Positions 16,706-26,163 are shown, counted from the first letter of the stretch. The stretch is 64,000 bases of DNA from Sphingobacterium alkalisoli (GCF_005049105.1 NZ_SUKA01000008.1:124001-188000); one strand, 5' to 3'. A program made the numbers and translations. The notes: a model not told the origin generated them from the letters alone.

Positions 16706-18859
16706 CTAATACGCTCTATAATCAATGCCCATAGTCTGAAACATAAAAGACCATTTATCCACTTGTTCGGCGATAACCATGGCAGTAGATTTACCCGCTC
16801 CGTGTCCAGCCTTGGTATCGACACGAATAAGAACTGGATTCGGTCCTATATGATACTCTTGAAGACGTGCCGCAAATTTAAACGAATGAGCGGGCACAAC
16901 ACGGTCGTCATGGTCCGCAGTGGTCACCATCGTAGCAGGGTAAGCTATATTTGGTTTCAACGCATGGTAGGGCGAATACTTATATAGATATTCAAACATC
17001 TCCTTACTATCATCCGCTGTTCCATAGTCAAATGCCCATCCTGCACCTGCTGTAAATTTATGATACCGTAGCATATCCAGCACACCAACAGCAGGGAATG
17101 CCACTTTAAACAATTCCGGTCTTTGCGTGATACATGCTCCCACTAATAATCCACCATTTGATCCACCCGCAATAGCCAACCGTTCCGAAGAGGTATATTT
17201 CTGGCCGATCAAGTATTCGGCAGCAGCGATAAAATCGTCAAATACGTTTTGCTTATTCATCTGCACACCGGCAAGATGCCAATGCTCGCCATACTCTCCT
17301 CCCCCTCGAAGGTTTGCCACGGCATGTACGCCACCTTGTTCCAACAGAATGATATTACCGGTAGAAAAAGACGGTGTCAAGCTTATATTGAATCCACCAT
17401 AGCCATACAACACAGTAGGATTGGTACCGTCTAATTTAATATCTTTCTTATAGGTAATGATCATCGGTATTTTCGTTCCGTCCTTAGAGGTGTAAAACAC
17501 TTGCTTGGACTCATACCGGGAAGGGTCAAAATTGATTGCTGATTTTTTATAAATTTCTGATTTTCCGGATGCCATATCATATTTATAGATCGTAACCGGA
17601 TTAACGTAATTCGTAAAAGAATAATATAAATCTTTATCTTTCACTTTCGCACTGAATCCACCTGCAGAACCTATACCGGGCAGCTCGATTTCCCGTTCTA
17701 GCGTCCCGTTTCGGTCGTATTGTTTTACCAGCGAAGTTGCGTCCTTCAGGTAATTCGCAAATATCTTACCTCCACCGGTTGTAGGCGATAGCGACTGTTC
17801 GGTTTCGGCAATCAATGTTTGCCAATTTTCCGGTTGTGGATTGGCGGCATCAACCGTTACTACACGTCCATTGGGTGCATCCAGTTCCGTGTAAATAAAT
17901 AATCTAGATCCATCGTTATCGATGATTTCATGATTTTTGTCCATATCGCCCACCACTGTTACGAATGCGGTGTTAGAGGAGGAGAGATCTTTAATATATA
18001 GTTCGTTGCCGGAGGTGGTATTCGCTGCCGACACTACCAGATAACGTTCATCTTCCGTTAAGCTGGCACTGATGTAGCGACGCGGTGTTTCTGAGCCACC
18101 AAATACCAGTTCGTCTTCTATCTGCGGTGTATTTAGTCTATGGAAATAGAGCTTATGTTGATCGGTCATCGCCGATAACGCCGAGCCTTCTTTGGGTTTA
18201 TCATAACTGCTATAATAAATCCCCTCATTACCTCTCCAAGCTAGTCCCGAGAACTTCACATCTACCAGTGCCTCTCCGACAACAGATTTATCTTCCGTCT
18301 TCAAAACGACAACCTTTGTCCAGTCAGACCCACCTTCCGAAATCTGATAGGCTACCAACGAACCATCCTTAGAGAATGAAATATCGGCTAATGAGCTTGT
18401 ACCACCCTCCGAAAACTTGTTTGGATCTAAAAAAACCTCTTCTTTTCCATCATCGCCTTTTTTACGCCAGAGTACATATTGATTCTGAAGCCCGTCATTT
18501 TTATAAAAATAGATATAGTCGCCCTCTTTAATCGGAGCGCCAACTTTCTCGTAATTCCACAAACTTTCCAAGCGTTTATAAATAGCTTCGCGAAATGGAA
18601 TCTGTCCTAAATAATCCTGTGTTACTTCGTTTTGGGCAGTTACCCATTTTTTTGTATCATCAGATAAGTCATCCTCTAACCAACGATATGGATCGTCTAC
18701 AACGGTTCCGAAGTAATCATCTTTTACATCTACTGTCTCTGTCTGTGGGTATGGTTTCAGTTTAATTTCCTTGTTCACTTCGATACTTTTTTGCCCTTGC
18801 TGTCCGCATCCCGCGATCGTCAATACTGACAATAGCATAATACTAATTGATTTATTCAT
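16706..18859 (-). CDS. Prolyl oligopeptidase (S9A), lipoprotein
   Basis: A 717-residue protein with a lipoprotein signal (LLSVLTIAGC, lipobox Cys18), so probably anchored in the periplasm. The S9 N-terminal propeller follows (DPYRWLEDDLSDDTKKWV is the family start). The C-terminal hydrolase domain has nucleophile S567 in GGSNGG, the acid within HDDRVVP (about 652-653) and H686 in AGHGAG. It cleaves short peptides after proline. Length is normal. The neighbouring Crp-type gene is co-directional, 27 bp downstream. Confidence 0.94.
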   Translation of the reverse strand: MNKSISIMLLSVLTIAGCGQQGQKSIEVNKEIKLKPYPQTETVDVKDDYFGTVVDDPYRWLEDDLSDDTKKWVTAQNEVTQDYLGQIPFREAIYKRLESLWNYEKVGAPIKEGDYIYFYKNDGLQNQYVLWRKKGDDGKEEVFLDPNKFSEGGTSSLADISFSKDGSLVAYQISEGGSDWTKVVVLKTEDKSVVGEALVDVKFSGLAWRGNEGIYYSSYDKPKEGSALSAMTDQHKLYFHRLNTPQIEDELVFGGSETPRRYISASLTEDERYLVVSAANTTSGNELYIKDLSSSNTAFVTVVGDMDKNHEIIDNDGSRLFIYTELDAPNGRVVTVDAANPQPENWQTLIAETEQSLSPTTGGGKIFANYLKDATSLVKQYDRNGTLEREIELPGIGSAGGFSAKVKDKDLYYSFTNYVNPVTIYKYDMASGKSEIYKKSAINFDPSRYESKQVFYTSKDGTKIPMIITYKKDIKLDGTNPTVLYGYGGFNISLTPSFSTGNIILLEQGGVHAVANLRGGGEYGEHWHLAGVQMNKQNVFDDFIAAAEYLIGQKYTSSERLAIAGGSNGGLLVGACITQRPELFKVAFPAVGVLDMLRYHKFTAGAGWAFDYGTADDSKEMFEYLYKYSPYHALKPNIAYPATMVTTADHDDRVVPAHSFKFAARLQEYHIGPNPVLIRVDTKAGHGAGKSTAMVIAEQVDKWSFMFQTMGIDYRAY

Positions 18860-18908
18860 ATTCTAACACTTGATACGACAAGATAGGAGTTTTTTTTAGG
18901 ATATAACT

Positions 18909-18942
18909 AAAAAAGGATATCCTTCTGAGGATATCCTTTTTT
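18909..18942 (-). terminator. Intrinsic terminator after the tRNA-Asp cluster
   Basis: AAAAAAGGATATCCT (18909-18923) pairs with AGGATATCCTTTTTT (18928-18942) around a 4-base loop. It lies just past the last tRNA-Asp in the direction of transcription (minus strand). Confidence 0.85.
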
Positions 18943-18946
18943 GAAG

Positions 18947-19020
18947 CGGTCTGGACGGGACTCGAACCCGCGACCCCATGCGTGACAGGCATGTATTCTA
19001 ACCAGCTGAACTACCAGACC
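18947..19020 (-). tRNA. tRNA-Asp (anticodon GTC), copy 3 of 3 in transcription order
   Basis: A 74-nt cloverleaf on the reverse strand. The acceptor GGTCTGG/CCAGACC is fully paired, the anticodon arm contains CTGTCAC with GTC, and the T-arm loop is GTTCGAGTC. No encoded CCA. Identical in sequence to the next copy. Confidence 0.96.
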
Positions 19021-19046
19021 TAAGGTTTAATTTTAAAAAGAAATGG

Positions 19047-19120
19047 CGGTCTGGACGGGACTCGAACCCGCGACCCCATGCGTGACAGGCATGTATTCTA
19101 ACCAGCTGAACTACCAGACC
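19047..19120 (-). tRNA. tRNA-Asp (anticodon GTC), copy 2 of 3
   Basis: Identical 74-nt sequence to the 18947-19020 copy, 26 bp apart. The repeat continues two or three bases beyond the tRNA. Confidence 0.96.
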
Positions 19121-19178
19121 TAAAATCCTTTTAATCTTTTTAAGAGCGTTTGAAAGATAAATCTTTCTCTTTTTGAAG

Positions 19179-19252
19179 CGGTCTGGACGGGACTCGAACC
19201 CGCGACCCCATGCGTGACAGGCATGTATTCTAACCAGCTGAACTACCAAACC
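19179..19252 (-). tRNA. tRNA-Asp (anticodon GTC), copy 1 of 3, with acceptor wobble
   Basis: As the other two copies except for one base: the 5' acceptor arm reads GGTTTGG, so the fourth acceptor pair becomes U-G instead of C-G. All else, including the anticodon GTC, is unchanged. It is the promoter-proximal copy. Confidence 0.94.
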
Positions 19253-19277
19253 TCAATCCTTCTTGTTAGAAGGTGTG

Positions 19278-19285
19278 CAAATATA
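19278..19285 (-). promoter_or_regulatory. Probable -7 box of the tRNA-Asp operon
   Basis: The reverse strand reads TATATTTG, a match to the Bacteroidota -7 element, about 25 bases upstream of the first tRNA-Asp. No good TTG is present at the expected -33 distance. Confidence 0.55.
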
Positions 19286-19325
19286 GCGCTATTTTCCAAT
19301 AAACCTAAATTTTTTTGAAAAAATC

Positions 19326-20399
19326 TTAGTCTACGGTACCGTCTTTCATCTTTTCTGCATTCTCCGCAAACTGCAATGCATCGATAATATCCTGAATATC
19401 ACCGTCCAAAATGGCCGGCAAATTGTACGTAGTTAATCCAATTCTGTGCTCTGTAAATCTACCTTGAGGAAAATTATAAGTACGTATTTTAGCCGAACGG
19501 TCTCCGGTCGAAACTAATGTTTTTCTTCGGGCAGCAATATCGCCATTCTTTTTGTTTAACTCTATTTCATAAAGCTTAGTACGGAGCATTTCCATTGCTA
19601 ATTCACGATTTGCTAATTGCGAGCGTTCAACTTGACAAACGACCACTATTCCGGAAGGTTTGTGCGTCAATTGTACCTTAGTTTCGACCTTATTGACATT
19701 CTGCCCACCAGCTCCACCAGAACGGGAAGTCTGCAATTCAACATCAGCAGGATTGATTTCCACATCTACTTCTTCAGCTTCAGGCAAAACAGCTACTGAA
19801 GCGGCAGAGGTATGTACCCGACCTTGCGTTTCTGTATCCGGAACGCGTTGTACACGGTGTACTCCTGATTCATATTTTAATTGCCCGTACACATCGTCAC
19901 CGATCACCTTCAAGATTACCTCTTTGTAACCGCCAGAGGTACCTTCAGTAACATCCATCACTTCATTACGCCATCCTTTAGTCTCGAAAAAACGCGTATA
20001 CATGCGATAGAGATCGCCAGCAAATAAAGCAGCCTCATCGCCTCCTGTACCGCCACGAATTTCAATTATTGCATTCTTAGCATCTTCTGGATCTTTAGGA
20101 ATAAGCATCAAGCGTATCTCTGCTTCTTTTTCCTCTTTTTGAACATAAAGAAGATCTTGCTCTTCTTTTGCCATCTCCCGCAATTCCTGATCTTTTTCGT
20201 TAGAAAGGATATCTTTATTTGAATCGATGTTACTAACTATATTTTTATAGATGTGGTATTGATCTACGATTTTGCCAAGGTCTTTGTATTCCTTATTTAA
20301 TTTAGCAAAACGTTTCATATCGTTGATGGCTTCTGGGTTGCCTAACTCAGCTTCCACCTCTTCCCATCTTTCTTTAATGGCTTGTAATTTTTCTAACAT
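19326..20399 (-). CDS. prfA: Peptide chain release factor 1
   Basis: A 357-residue class I release factor. It has the GGQ tripeptide at 231-233 (SGGAGGQNVNKVET), which triggers peptidyl-tRNA hydrolysis, and a PxT-type tripeptide PDT (187-189) in RVPDTETQGRVHTSAA. That is the RF1 stop-codon reader for UAA/UAG, distinguishing it from RF2. Length and domain order are normal. It is probably transcribed alone, upstream of the tRNA-Asp cluster on the same strand but with a separate promoter between. Confidence 0.95.
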   Translation of the reverse strand: MLEKLQAIKERWEEVEAELGNPEAINDMKRFAKLNKEYKDLGKIVDQYHIYKNIVSNIDSNKDILSNEKDQELREMAKEEQDLLYVQKEEKEAEIRLMLIPKDPEDAKNAIIEIRGGTGGDEAALFAGDLYRMYTRFFETKGWRNEVMDVTEGTSGGYKEVILKVIGDDVYGQLKYESGVHRVQRVPDTETQGRVHTSAASVAVLPEAEEVDVEINPADVELQTSRSGGAGGQNVNKVETKVQLTHKPSGIVVVCQVERSQLANRELAMEMLRTKLYEIELNKKNGDIAARRKTLVSTGDRSAKIRTYNFPQGRFTEHRIGLTTYNLPAILDGDIQDIIDALQFAENAEKMKDGTVD

Positions 20400-20480
20400 A
20401 ATACTTTAACTAGGGGGCATATAAGCCCATTAGAGAGCACAAAAGTACTTAAAAATTTATGTTATAGAAAGAAGTAATTT

Positions 20481-20810
20481 CTAATGGCTTGAAACAACTT
20501 TCAGTCCCACAATAGAGGCTATTAAAGTAAAAATAAAAAATACTCTCCAGAAGTCCGCAGGCTCTTTGAAGAAAATTATCCCCATCAATACCGTTCCTAC
20601 AGCGCCGATTCCCGTCCAGATGGCATAAGCTGTCCCTAGCGGTAACGTCTGGGTCGCTTTGATCAATAAAGCCATACTGATAAATAGAGATATAATAAAT
20701 CCTCCATACCACAGATACATTATTGAACCCGAACTTTCTTTGGCTTTACCAAGACAGGTCGTAAAACCCACTTCAAATAAACCTGCAACAATTAGTATAA
20801 TCCAATTCAT
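20481..20810 (-). CDS. SMR-family exporter (SugE/Gdx-like)
   Basis: A 109-residue protein with four membrane helices. Helix 1 carries the invariant E13 (ILIVAGLFEVGF) that couples proton and substrate movement. The block AYAIWTGIGAVGTVLMG (about residues 60-76) is the form seen in the SugE/Gdx branch, which exports guanidinium rather than broad multidrug cations. It lies in the inner membrane. No partner SMR subunit gene is adjacent, so a homodimer is likely. No guanidine riboswitch is visible upstream. Branch assignment is moderately sure, SMR family very sure. Confidence 0.88.
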   Translation of the reverse strand: MNWIILIVAGLFEVGFTTCLGKAKESSGSIMYLWYGGFIISLFISMALLIKATQTLPLGTAYAIWTGIGAVGTVLMGIIFFKEPADFWRVFFIFTLIASIVGLKVVSSH

Positions 20811-20819
20811 AGCATATAT

Positions 20820-20852
20820 AATTACGAATTCTAAAATTACGAATTACGAATC
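20820..20852. repeat. AATTACGAATT-type short repeats, left flank of four-helix-bundle gene
   Basis: AATTACGAATT and AATTACGAATTACGAATC occur here, partly inside the end of the four-helix-bundle gene. The same motif recurs at 21190-21270 on the other side of that gene, so the gene is bordered by related AT-rich repeats. Confidence 0.6.
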
Positions 20853-21190
20853 GTTTTCTGAATAGAGCCTATAATTTTCAACAGTTCGGTTATGTCATCC
20901 AATAAACTTTCGCTTTGTTCTTTCGATAAATAGGCGGTATCTCTTAATATCCTAATCCAATAATGTGTTTCTCTCGCTTCTTTATACGCTATGGTCAATT
21001 TAGCATAAAAATCCTTACCAGATTGTCCACCGATAGCTTCCTCAATATTAGCTCCAATAGAAGTACCGCTACGTAAAAGCTGTTTGCTCAATACAAACTC
21101 TTTCCTATCGTTTGATAAAAATTGATATACCTTTACAATTCTAACCGCAAAAGCATAACTCTTAACCTGAACTACATTATCACTTCTCAT
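20837..21190 (-). CDS. Four-helix-bundle protein (S23/IVS-encoded family)
   Basis: A 117-residue all-helical protein. The family signature is clear: AFAVRIVKVYQFL near residue 15, then LLRSGTSIGANIEEA (about 39-54) and KEARETHYWIRILRDT (about 71-86). The family was first seen in intervening sequences of 23S rRNA genes and is widely scattered in Bacteroidota genomes as free-standing genes. The biochemical role is not established; it forms a pentamer-like bundle and may bind nucleic acid. The gene is bordered on both sides by AATTACGAATT repeats, which suggests insertion as a unit. Confidence 0.88.
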   Translation of the reverse strand: MRSDNVVQVKSYAFAVRIVKVYQFLSNDRKEFVLSKQLLRSGTSIGANIEEAIGGQSGKDFYAKLTIAYKEARETHYWIRILRDTAYLSKEQSESLLDDITELLKIIGSIQKTIRNS

Positions 21191-21270
21191 AGTTTGGTAA
21201 TTACGAATTGTTTTCTCACGACTTCTCCTAATTCTTAATTCTCCATTCGTAATTCATCATTCGTAATTCT
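21190..21270. repeat. AATTACGAATT-type repeats, right flank, running into lpxH
   Basis: Multiple copies or variants of AATTACGAATT/ATTCGTAATT lie in both orientations and overlap the last codons of lpxH. They match the repeats at 20820-20852 on the other side of the four-helix-bundle gene. Confidence 0.6.
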
Positions 21271-22007
21271 TCCCCATCCCATACGGCATAGGTTGAATAG
21301 GTAATCCACTCCCCTAAATTAATGATTTGAGTCCTATCACTTAATTTAATGTCATACGGAAAATGGCGATGCCCAAAAATCAGGTAATCGTAATGCTTTC
21401 TTGTGAGCAGTTCTTTCCCATACTGAATAAGCCATTCGTTTTCCTCTCCTAGAAATTTTTCCTCTGTGTTGCTAGCAGCTCTGCTGTGCTTAGACCAGCG
21501 CTGTGCTATTCCGATTCCTAAATTAGGGTGAAGTCGCGCAAAAAGCCATTGACAGACTTTACTTCGAAAGATTTTTTTCAGGAACTTATATTTGCGGTCG
21601 CCAGGCCCCAGTCCGTCACCGTGGTGAATATAGAAACTCTTCCCGTTGAGGTTTAATTCCAGTTCATCCGAAATAATAGTCGCTCCTAACTCCTCCTCCA
21701 AATACCCAAACATCCACATATCGTGATTGCCTTTAAAGAACGTAATTTTAACACCTAAATCGGCCAACTCGGCCAACTTTCCCAAGAAACGGATATAACC
21801 TTTCGGAACGACTGTCGCATATTCAAACCAAAAGTCAAAAATATCACCCACTAGATACAATTCCACCGCATCAGACTTAATCGAATCTAACCAGGATACG
21901 ATAGCGCGCTCTCTTTGTTTAGAAGATTCGTCCGGATGTGACCCTAAATGGAAATCTGAAGCAAAATATATGCGATTACGTGTAGACATCTTTGCGAAGC
22001 TAGACAA
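21228..22007 (-). CDS. lpxH: UDP-2,3-diacylglucosamine diphosphatase, LpxH type
   Basis: A 259-residue calcineurin-like metallophosphoesterase that removes UMP from UDP-2,3-diacylglucosamine in lipid A synthesis at the inner-membrane surface. Metal-site motifs appear in order: SDFHLGSH (about residue 16), GDIFDFW (about 54), KGNHDMW (about 97), HHGDG (about 133) and FGHRHFP (about 214). Length is near normal. The last nine residues, MNYEWRIKN, are encoded by an AATTACGAAT-type repeat that continues downstream, so the natural C-terminus was probably replaced or extended by repeat insertion; the catalytic core is untouched. Confidence 0.92.
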   Translation of the reverse strand: MSSFAKMSTRNRIYFASDFHLGSHPDESSKQRERAIVSWLDSIKSDAVELYLVGDIFDFWFEYATVVPKGYIRFLGKLAELADLGVKITFFKGNHDMWMFGYLEEELGATIISDELELNLNGKSFYIHHGDGLGPGDRKYKFLKKIFRSKVCQWLFARLHPNLGIGIAQRWSKHSRAASNTEEKFLGEENEWLIQYGKELLTRKHYDYLIFGHRHFPYDIKLSDRTQIINLGEWITYSTYAVWDGEELRMMNYEWRIKN

Positions 22008-22054
22008 TTGCCACGAATTTTCAAACTTGAAATAGCAGCAATATATGTCCGCTT

Positions 22055-25000
22055 TTATTCAGCCATAACTGTGAATTCGGCTCCCGATGCAAAGTCTTGT
22101 CCGTTTTGCGAACTTAACGCGGTAAATCGAATAAAACGTCCTTTAACAGATTTGTCCAGCACAACAGATTTAGGTTTCGGATTATTTTCAAAACGTCCTT
22201 CTTTAACCGGATCACCCCAATTTTCCCCATCGGCACTTACATACAGTTTATATTCTTTGATATTACCATTAGGCCCGTTCTGTCTCGGCGTATACGTAAA
22301 TCCTTTAATTGTTTTCACATCACCAGCATCAAAATCCACCCAATGGGGGTATTGTGCTACCGTTACCGAGTACATCGTATGCCATATCGTCGACAAATCG
22401 CCGTCAACCAAATGCGAAGCATTCCCCTCTCCTCTTTCTTCACTCGAAGAGAAAACGACCTCTATTGGAATACGCTCTATCTTCTCAAAATCAAAGGAAA
22501 CAGCTGATGCTTCATTCTTCTTAAACCACGCTGTAACTGTGCCCCCGTTTCGTAAATTAAATGGTGCGGTATAGAGGCGTGGCTGATCACCACCTAGAGT
22601 ATAATAGATTTCCGCATCATCCTTTTCTGCGGCAATACGAACATCTCCTGTACGACTACGTGATATTGTCAATGGTTTATCACCAGCTGGGGACACACCG
22701 GCTTTATCCATAAAATCATTTCTTTTAACCGGTCGGATAATAAACCCAAACATGTGTGTGTCCGCTTTTACCCGGTCTTTTGCCAAAGGAGGACCCTGAC
22801 CGCAGCTATTGCCTCCTAACCCTGTTACGGCGGCATTTAAGTATAAATGGGTACCTGAGCTTTTTGGCAACTGATAAGTATGAGGAGCTAATGTCATTTC
22901 CAATTCACTCCATGGTAATGCTGAAGTCGCCATCTGCTTGTTGGCAATAAAAATGGCACCATTACCCAAATCGTCTGTCAACGAACTCCAACGTACTTCC
23001 TCCCTATTCCCTGTACTTTGTGGACTAGGCCAGGCCACGTATTGATCCCTCACCGTACTCTTATGCAGTTCTACGCATTGCGCAGTTTTACGATCGGCAT
23101 AGTTATTTATTGGCCCACGTCCGTAATACTGAAAATTGCCATATTTCTCTGGAACTTGCAGTGTATAACCAATATGAGGCAATACCAAAGCAGCATTATT
23201 AGAAGTAATACTGGATTGCAGCTCAATAGATCCATCGCGATAAACAGTCCAGATCTGAGTGGCTGTGAATTTAAAATCCCCACCATCAAATGTCCTATCG
23301 GTTTGTTCTATAATCGTGTAGGTTCCGGAGCTTCCTCCACGTATAGTTGCACCATTCGGCGCCTGAGATTCGACGGTGAACGACAAAACCACAGCGCCAT
23401 CGGGTTTCGTATACATCTTTGTAGAAAGTGCTTTATGTTTCAGATTGTGGAGACCTTTTTCAAACCATTGTTGATAAGCCCAGTTGTCATTATCCAAAGG
23501 TGCTCTTAGCGCGTCCAATTTAGGCCCTTCCCCATCTCGGATAATTTGTTCTTTACCGTACGTCAAGCTATAAATCGTACCGGTCCGTGTATCAAATTTC
23601 ACTACAAACTCATCTCCTTCAATTCTTTTGAAATCACCTTCGGCATTAGCTTGGAGTTTACCTCCTTCAGCTACAGCAGAGATTAGTGGCTTATTCTCCG
23701 CCTCTTTCACGAGCAACTGTTCTTCCATTTGTACAAAACCTTTCTTAGCCCAAAACTTATCCTCGGCCAATAAAAACTGTATTTTCAGAAAGTATTCAGA
23801 TTGCGGATCTAAATTCGAAAAATCAAAAGGAACAGTGTATAACTTTCTTTCACGAGCTCCAGCCAAATTACCATTCGCCGAGAAAGTTGTGCTTTTCTCT
23901 ATTTCGACACCATCCTTATACAATGACCATTGAAGAGTGTAGCCACTGAGTGCAACGAAATAGTTTTTGTTGAAGATCTCTATCTTCCCTTGTTTTATAT
24001 CCACAGCACGCACACCAACATTTTGATATACCTTTTTCACCTCGTAGTACTGCGGCTTCGGGGTCATATCTGCGAATAGGAGTCCGTTCATCACAAACGT
24101 ACCGTCATTCGGTTTGTCGCCAAAATCTCCCCCATATGCCAGGTACTTTTCGCCCGTCGCCTTATCATAATAATACATTGATTGGTCGATCCAATCCCAG
24201 ATTGCTCCACCCATAAAGTAATTTGTCGATTCAATAGCTTCCCAATAGTCAACTAGATTTCCCGCTGCGTTACCCATCGAATGCGCGTATTCCGAAATAT
24301 GAAAGGGATATTTGATCTTATAGGTCCCTTTCACCGCTCCACGTACCCAATCGATTGAGGGGTATTGATTCGACCCCATATCGACAATACTATTATTACG
24401 TTCATACTGCACGGGGCGCGATGTATCAATCTGTTTGATCGCCTCATAGGCTGCTACAAAATTCTTTCCCGGACCAGCTTCATTACCTAAAGACCATATA
24501 ACTACCGACGGATCGTTGATTGTTGCATGCACCATCTCGACATTTCGCGCGACATGTGCATTCCGCCACTCTACCGGGTGCGAGAGAGATGCATCTCCGT
24601 AGTAATATTGATGACTTTCTATATTTGCCTCATCTTCCAAGTAGATACCGTACTTGTTACACAAGTAGTACCAATATGGATCATCGGGATAATGCGAATT
24701 TCGTACGTGGTTAATGTTAGCCCGCTTCATCAACTTGATTTCGTTCTCCATTTGTTCACGAGAGATGACCTTGCCCGTTTCCGGATTTGTTTCATGGCGA
24801 TTTACTCCTTTCAACTTCACCGCTTTACCATTGATATAAAAATAGCGGCCTGCCAGTCCAAATTCGTCGTCTTCAGCCTTAGTATCTTTAATCTCTACTT
24901 TCCGGAACCCAACAACCACCGAAACGGTCTCTATCGTACGGTTTTTATTATCTTTCAGTTCGCCGACCAAAGTATAGCGGTACGGACGCTCTGCCGACCA

Positions 25001-26110
25001 TTTATGGGGAGAGCTAAGCGGGAATATTACTTCTGAGGAAGTAGAACTTCCGGCTTTTATTATCTTCGCTGTAGCGACAGCAGCAGCTGATCCTACGACG
25101 GCATTATTATCACCATACAATTCATTTGCATAAAGACTGTATATCATTTTATAATCTTTTGCGTCCTTCTTATCTAGGTTTCGGATATCCGCTTTGATCT
25201 GTAATGATCCATTTTCATAATTCGCATCCAGATCAGGGATAGCGATCAGATCCCGAACATGAATTTTAGGTTTTGAGGTAAGGGAAACTGTACGGAATAT
25301 ACCGGGAAGTCGGAACATGTCCTGTGCTTCCAGAAAGGAGGCGTCAGAATTACGATATACTTCTACCGCAATTGTATTTTCTCCGTTGTTAGTTAGATAC
25401 GGCGTAATATCGAACGATGCCACATTTCGGGAATTCTTAGAAAACCCGACATACTTGCCATTTATCCATAGGTAGAAAAAAGAATCTACGCCGTCGAAAT
25501 TGACGAATATAGCCCGCCCATCCCAAGAAGAAGGAACGGAAAAAGTACGCCGATATGATCCCACTTCATTCCGATAGCTATAGGTCGTCCAATGTGCCGG
25601 TGGTGTTCGCATTACGCCCCCGCGCCAATCGTCAACTTTTACGCTATGTTGAAATATCACAGGCTGATTAACATAAATAGGTACGCCGTATTTCAATGAC
25701 GCATCTTTTTGGATACCGAGAATATTCCAATTCATTGGCACTGGCACATCATCCCAAGAAGAGACATCCTGTTTTGGATCATAGAAATTTTTCGGACGTT
25801 CTTCGGGAGTTTTTACCCAGTTAAATTTCCAGGTTCCATTAAGTGAAATCCAATATTTACTATTTTCAGGCAATACTTTGCGTGCATGCGCGACATCTTC
25901 GAACGAGAAAAAATAAGCTTGGGGTTGTTCTTTATTCAAGGATAAATCTTCAGGAGATTCCCATTCCTTACCAGAAGGAGCCACCTCTCTTCCATACCGA
26001 AAACCTGCTATTGATGAAGCTACCTGTTGTGCATGTACTGAAAACGACATCGGCAATAATGTTGCGATTAGAAGCGTTATTCGTTTAGGTATGGATCGTA
26101 TCATATTCAA
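22055..26110 (-). CDS. GH2 beta-galactosidase with C-terminal accessory domains
   Basis: A 1351-residue exported enzyme (signal peptide about residues 8-27). Domain order: GH2 sugar-binding jelly roll (about 60-290), immunoglobulin-like domain (about 290-400), TIM barrel (about 410-690), a second Ig-like domain, then the beta-galactosidase small-chain domain (about 800-1080). Acid/base Glu lies in WSLGNEAGPG and the nucleophile in HISEYAHSMGN. The C-terminus adds a chitobiase-like Ig segment (about 1130-1195) and an F5/8 type C (discoidin) carbohydrate-binding domain (about 1210-1350). It cleaves terminal beta-galactosides, likely in the periplasm or at the surface. Promoter at 26134-26163. 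No other PUL gene adjoins. Confidence 0.93.
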   Translation of the reverse strand: MNMIRSIPKRITLLIATLLPMSFSVHAQQVASSIAGFRYGREVAPSGKEWESPEDLSLNKEQPQAYFFSFEDVAHARKVLPENSKYWISLNGTWKFNWVKTPEERPKNFYDPKQDVSSWDDVPVPMNWNILGIQKDASLKYGVPIYVNQPVIFQHSVKVDDWRGGVMRTPPAHWTTYSYRNEVGSYRRTFSVPSSWDGRAIFVNFDGVDSFFYLWINGKYVGFSKNSRNVASFDITPYLTNNGENTIAVEVYRNSDASFLEAQDMFRLPGIFRTVSLTSKPKIHVRDLIAIPDLDANYENGSLQIKADIRNLDKKDAKDYKMIYSLYANELYGDNNAVVGSAAAVATAKIIKAGSSTSSEVIFPLSSPHKWSAERPYRYTLVGELKDNKNRTIETVSVVVGFRKVEIKDTKAEDDEFGLAGRYFYINGKAVKLKGVNRHETNPETGKVISREQMENEIKLMKRANINHVRNSHYPDDPYWYYLCNKYGIYLEDEANIESHQYYYGDASLSHPVEWRNAHVARNVEMVHATINDPSVVIWSLGNEAGPGKNFVAAYEAIKQIDTSRPVQYERNNSIVDMGSNQYPSIDWVRGAVKGTYKIKYPFHISEYAHSMGNAAGNLVDYWEAIESTNYFMGGAIWDWIDQSMYYYDKATGEKYLAYGGDFGDKPNDGTFVMNGLLFADMTPKPQYYEVKKVYQNVGVRAVDIKQGKIEIFNKNYFVALSGYTLQWSLYKDGVEIEKSTTFSANGNLAGARERKLYTVPFDFSNLDPQSEYFLKIQFLLAEDKFWAKKGFVQMEEQLLVKEAENKPLISAVAEGGKLQANAEGDFKRIEGDEFVVKFDTRTGTIYSLTYGKEQIIRDGEGPKLDALRAPLDNDNWAYQQWFEKGLHNLKHKALSTKMYTKPDGAVVLSFTVESQAPNGATIRGGSSGTYTIIEQTDRTFDGGDFKFTATQIWTVYRDGSIELQSSITSNNAALVLPHIGYTLQVPEKYGNFQYYGRGPINNYADRKTAQCVELHKSTVRDQYVAWPSPQSTGNREEVRWSSLTDDLGNGAIFIANKQMATSALPWSELEMTLAPHTYQLPKSSGTHLYLNAAVTGLGGNSCGQGPPLAKDRVKADTHMFGFIIRPVKRNDFMDKAGVSPAGDKPLTISRSRTGDVRIAAEKDDAEIYYTLGGDQPRLYTAPFNLRNGGTVTAWFKKNEASAVSFDFEKIERIPIEVVFSSSEERGEGNASHLVDGDLSTIWHTMYSVTVAQYPHWVDFDAGDVKTIKGFTYTPRQNGPNGNIKEYKLYVSADGENWGDPVKEGRFENNPKPKSVVLDKSVKGRFIRFTALSSQNGQDFASGAEFTVMAE

Positions 26111-26133
26111 TAATTAAAATACATGGTAGATTG

Positions 26134-26163
26134 CAAAAATAAAAGCAATAAGCATAACTACAA
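26134..26163 (-). promoter_or_regulatory. Promoter of the beta-galactosidase gene
   Basis: On the reverse strand TTG (26163-26161), 19-bp spacer, TATTTTTG (26141-26134), ending 23 bases upstream of the ATG. It matches the phylum consensus at all fixed positions. Confidence 0.75.

Noticed and set aside
18998..19249. Open frame across the tRNA-Asp cluster
   Set aside because: It only translates the tRNA genes and their spacers; the cloverleaf folds are clear.
22008..22574. Plus-strand open frame of 188 codons opposite the beta-galactosidase C-terminus
   Set aside because: It is antisense to a well-supported discoidin-type domain and has no family resemblance.
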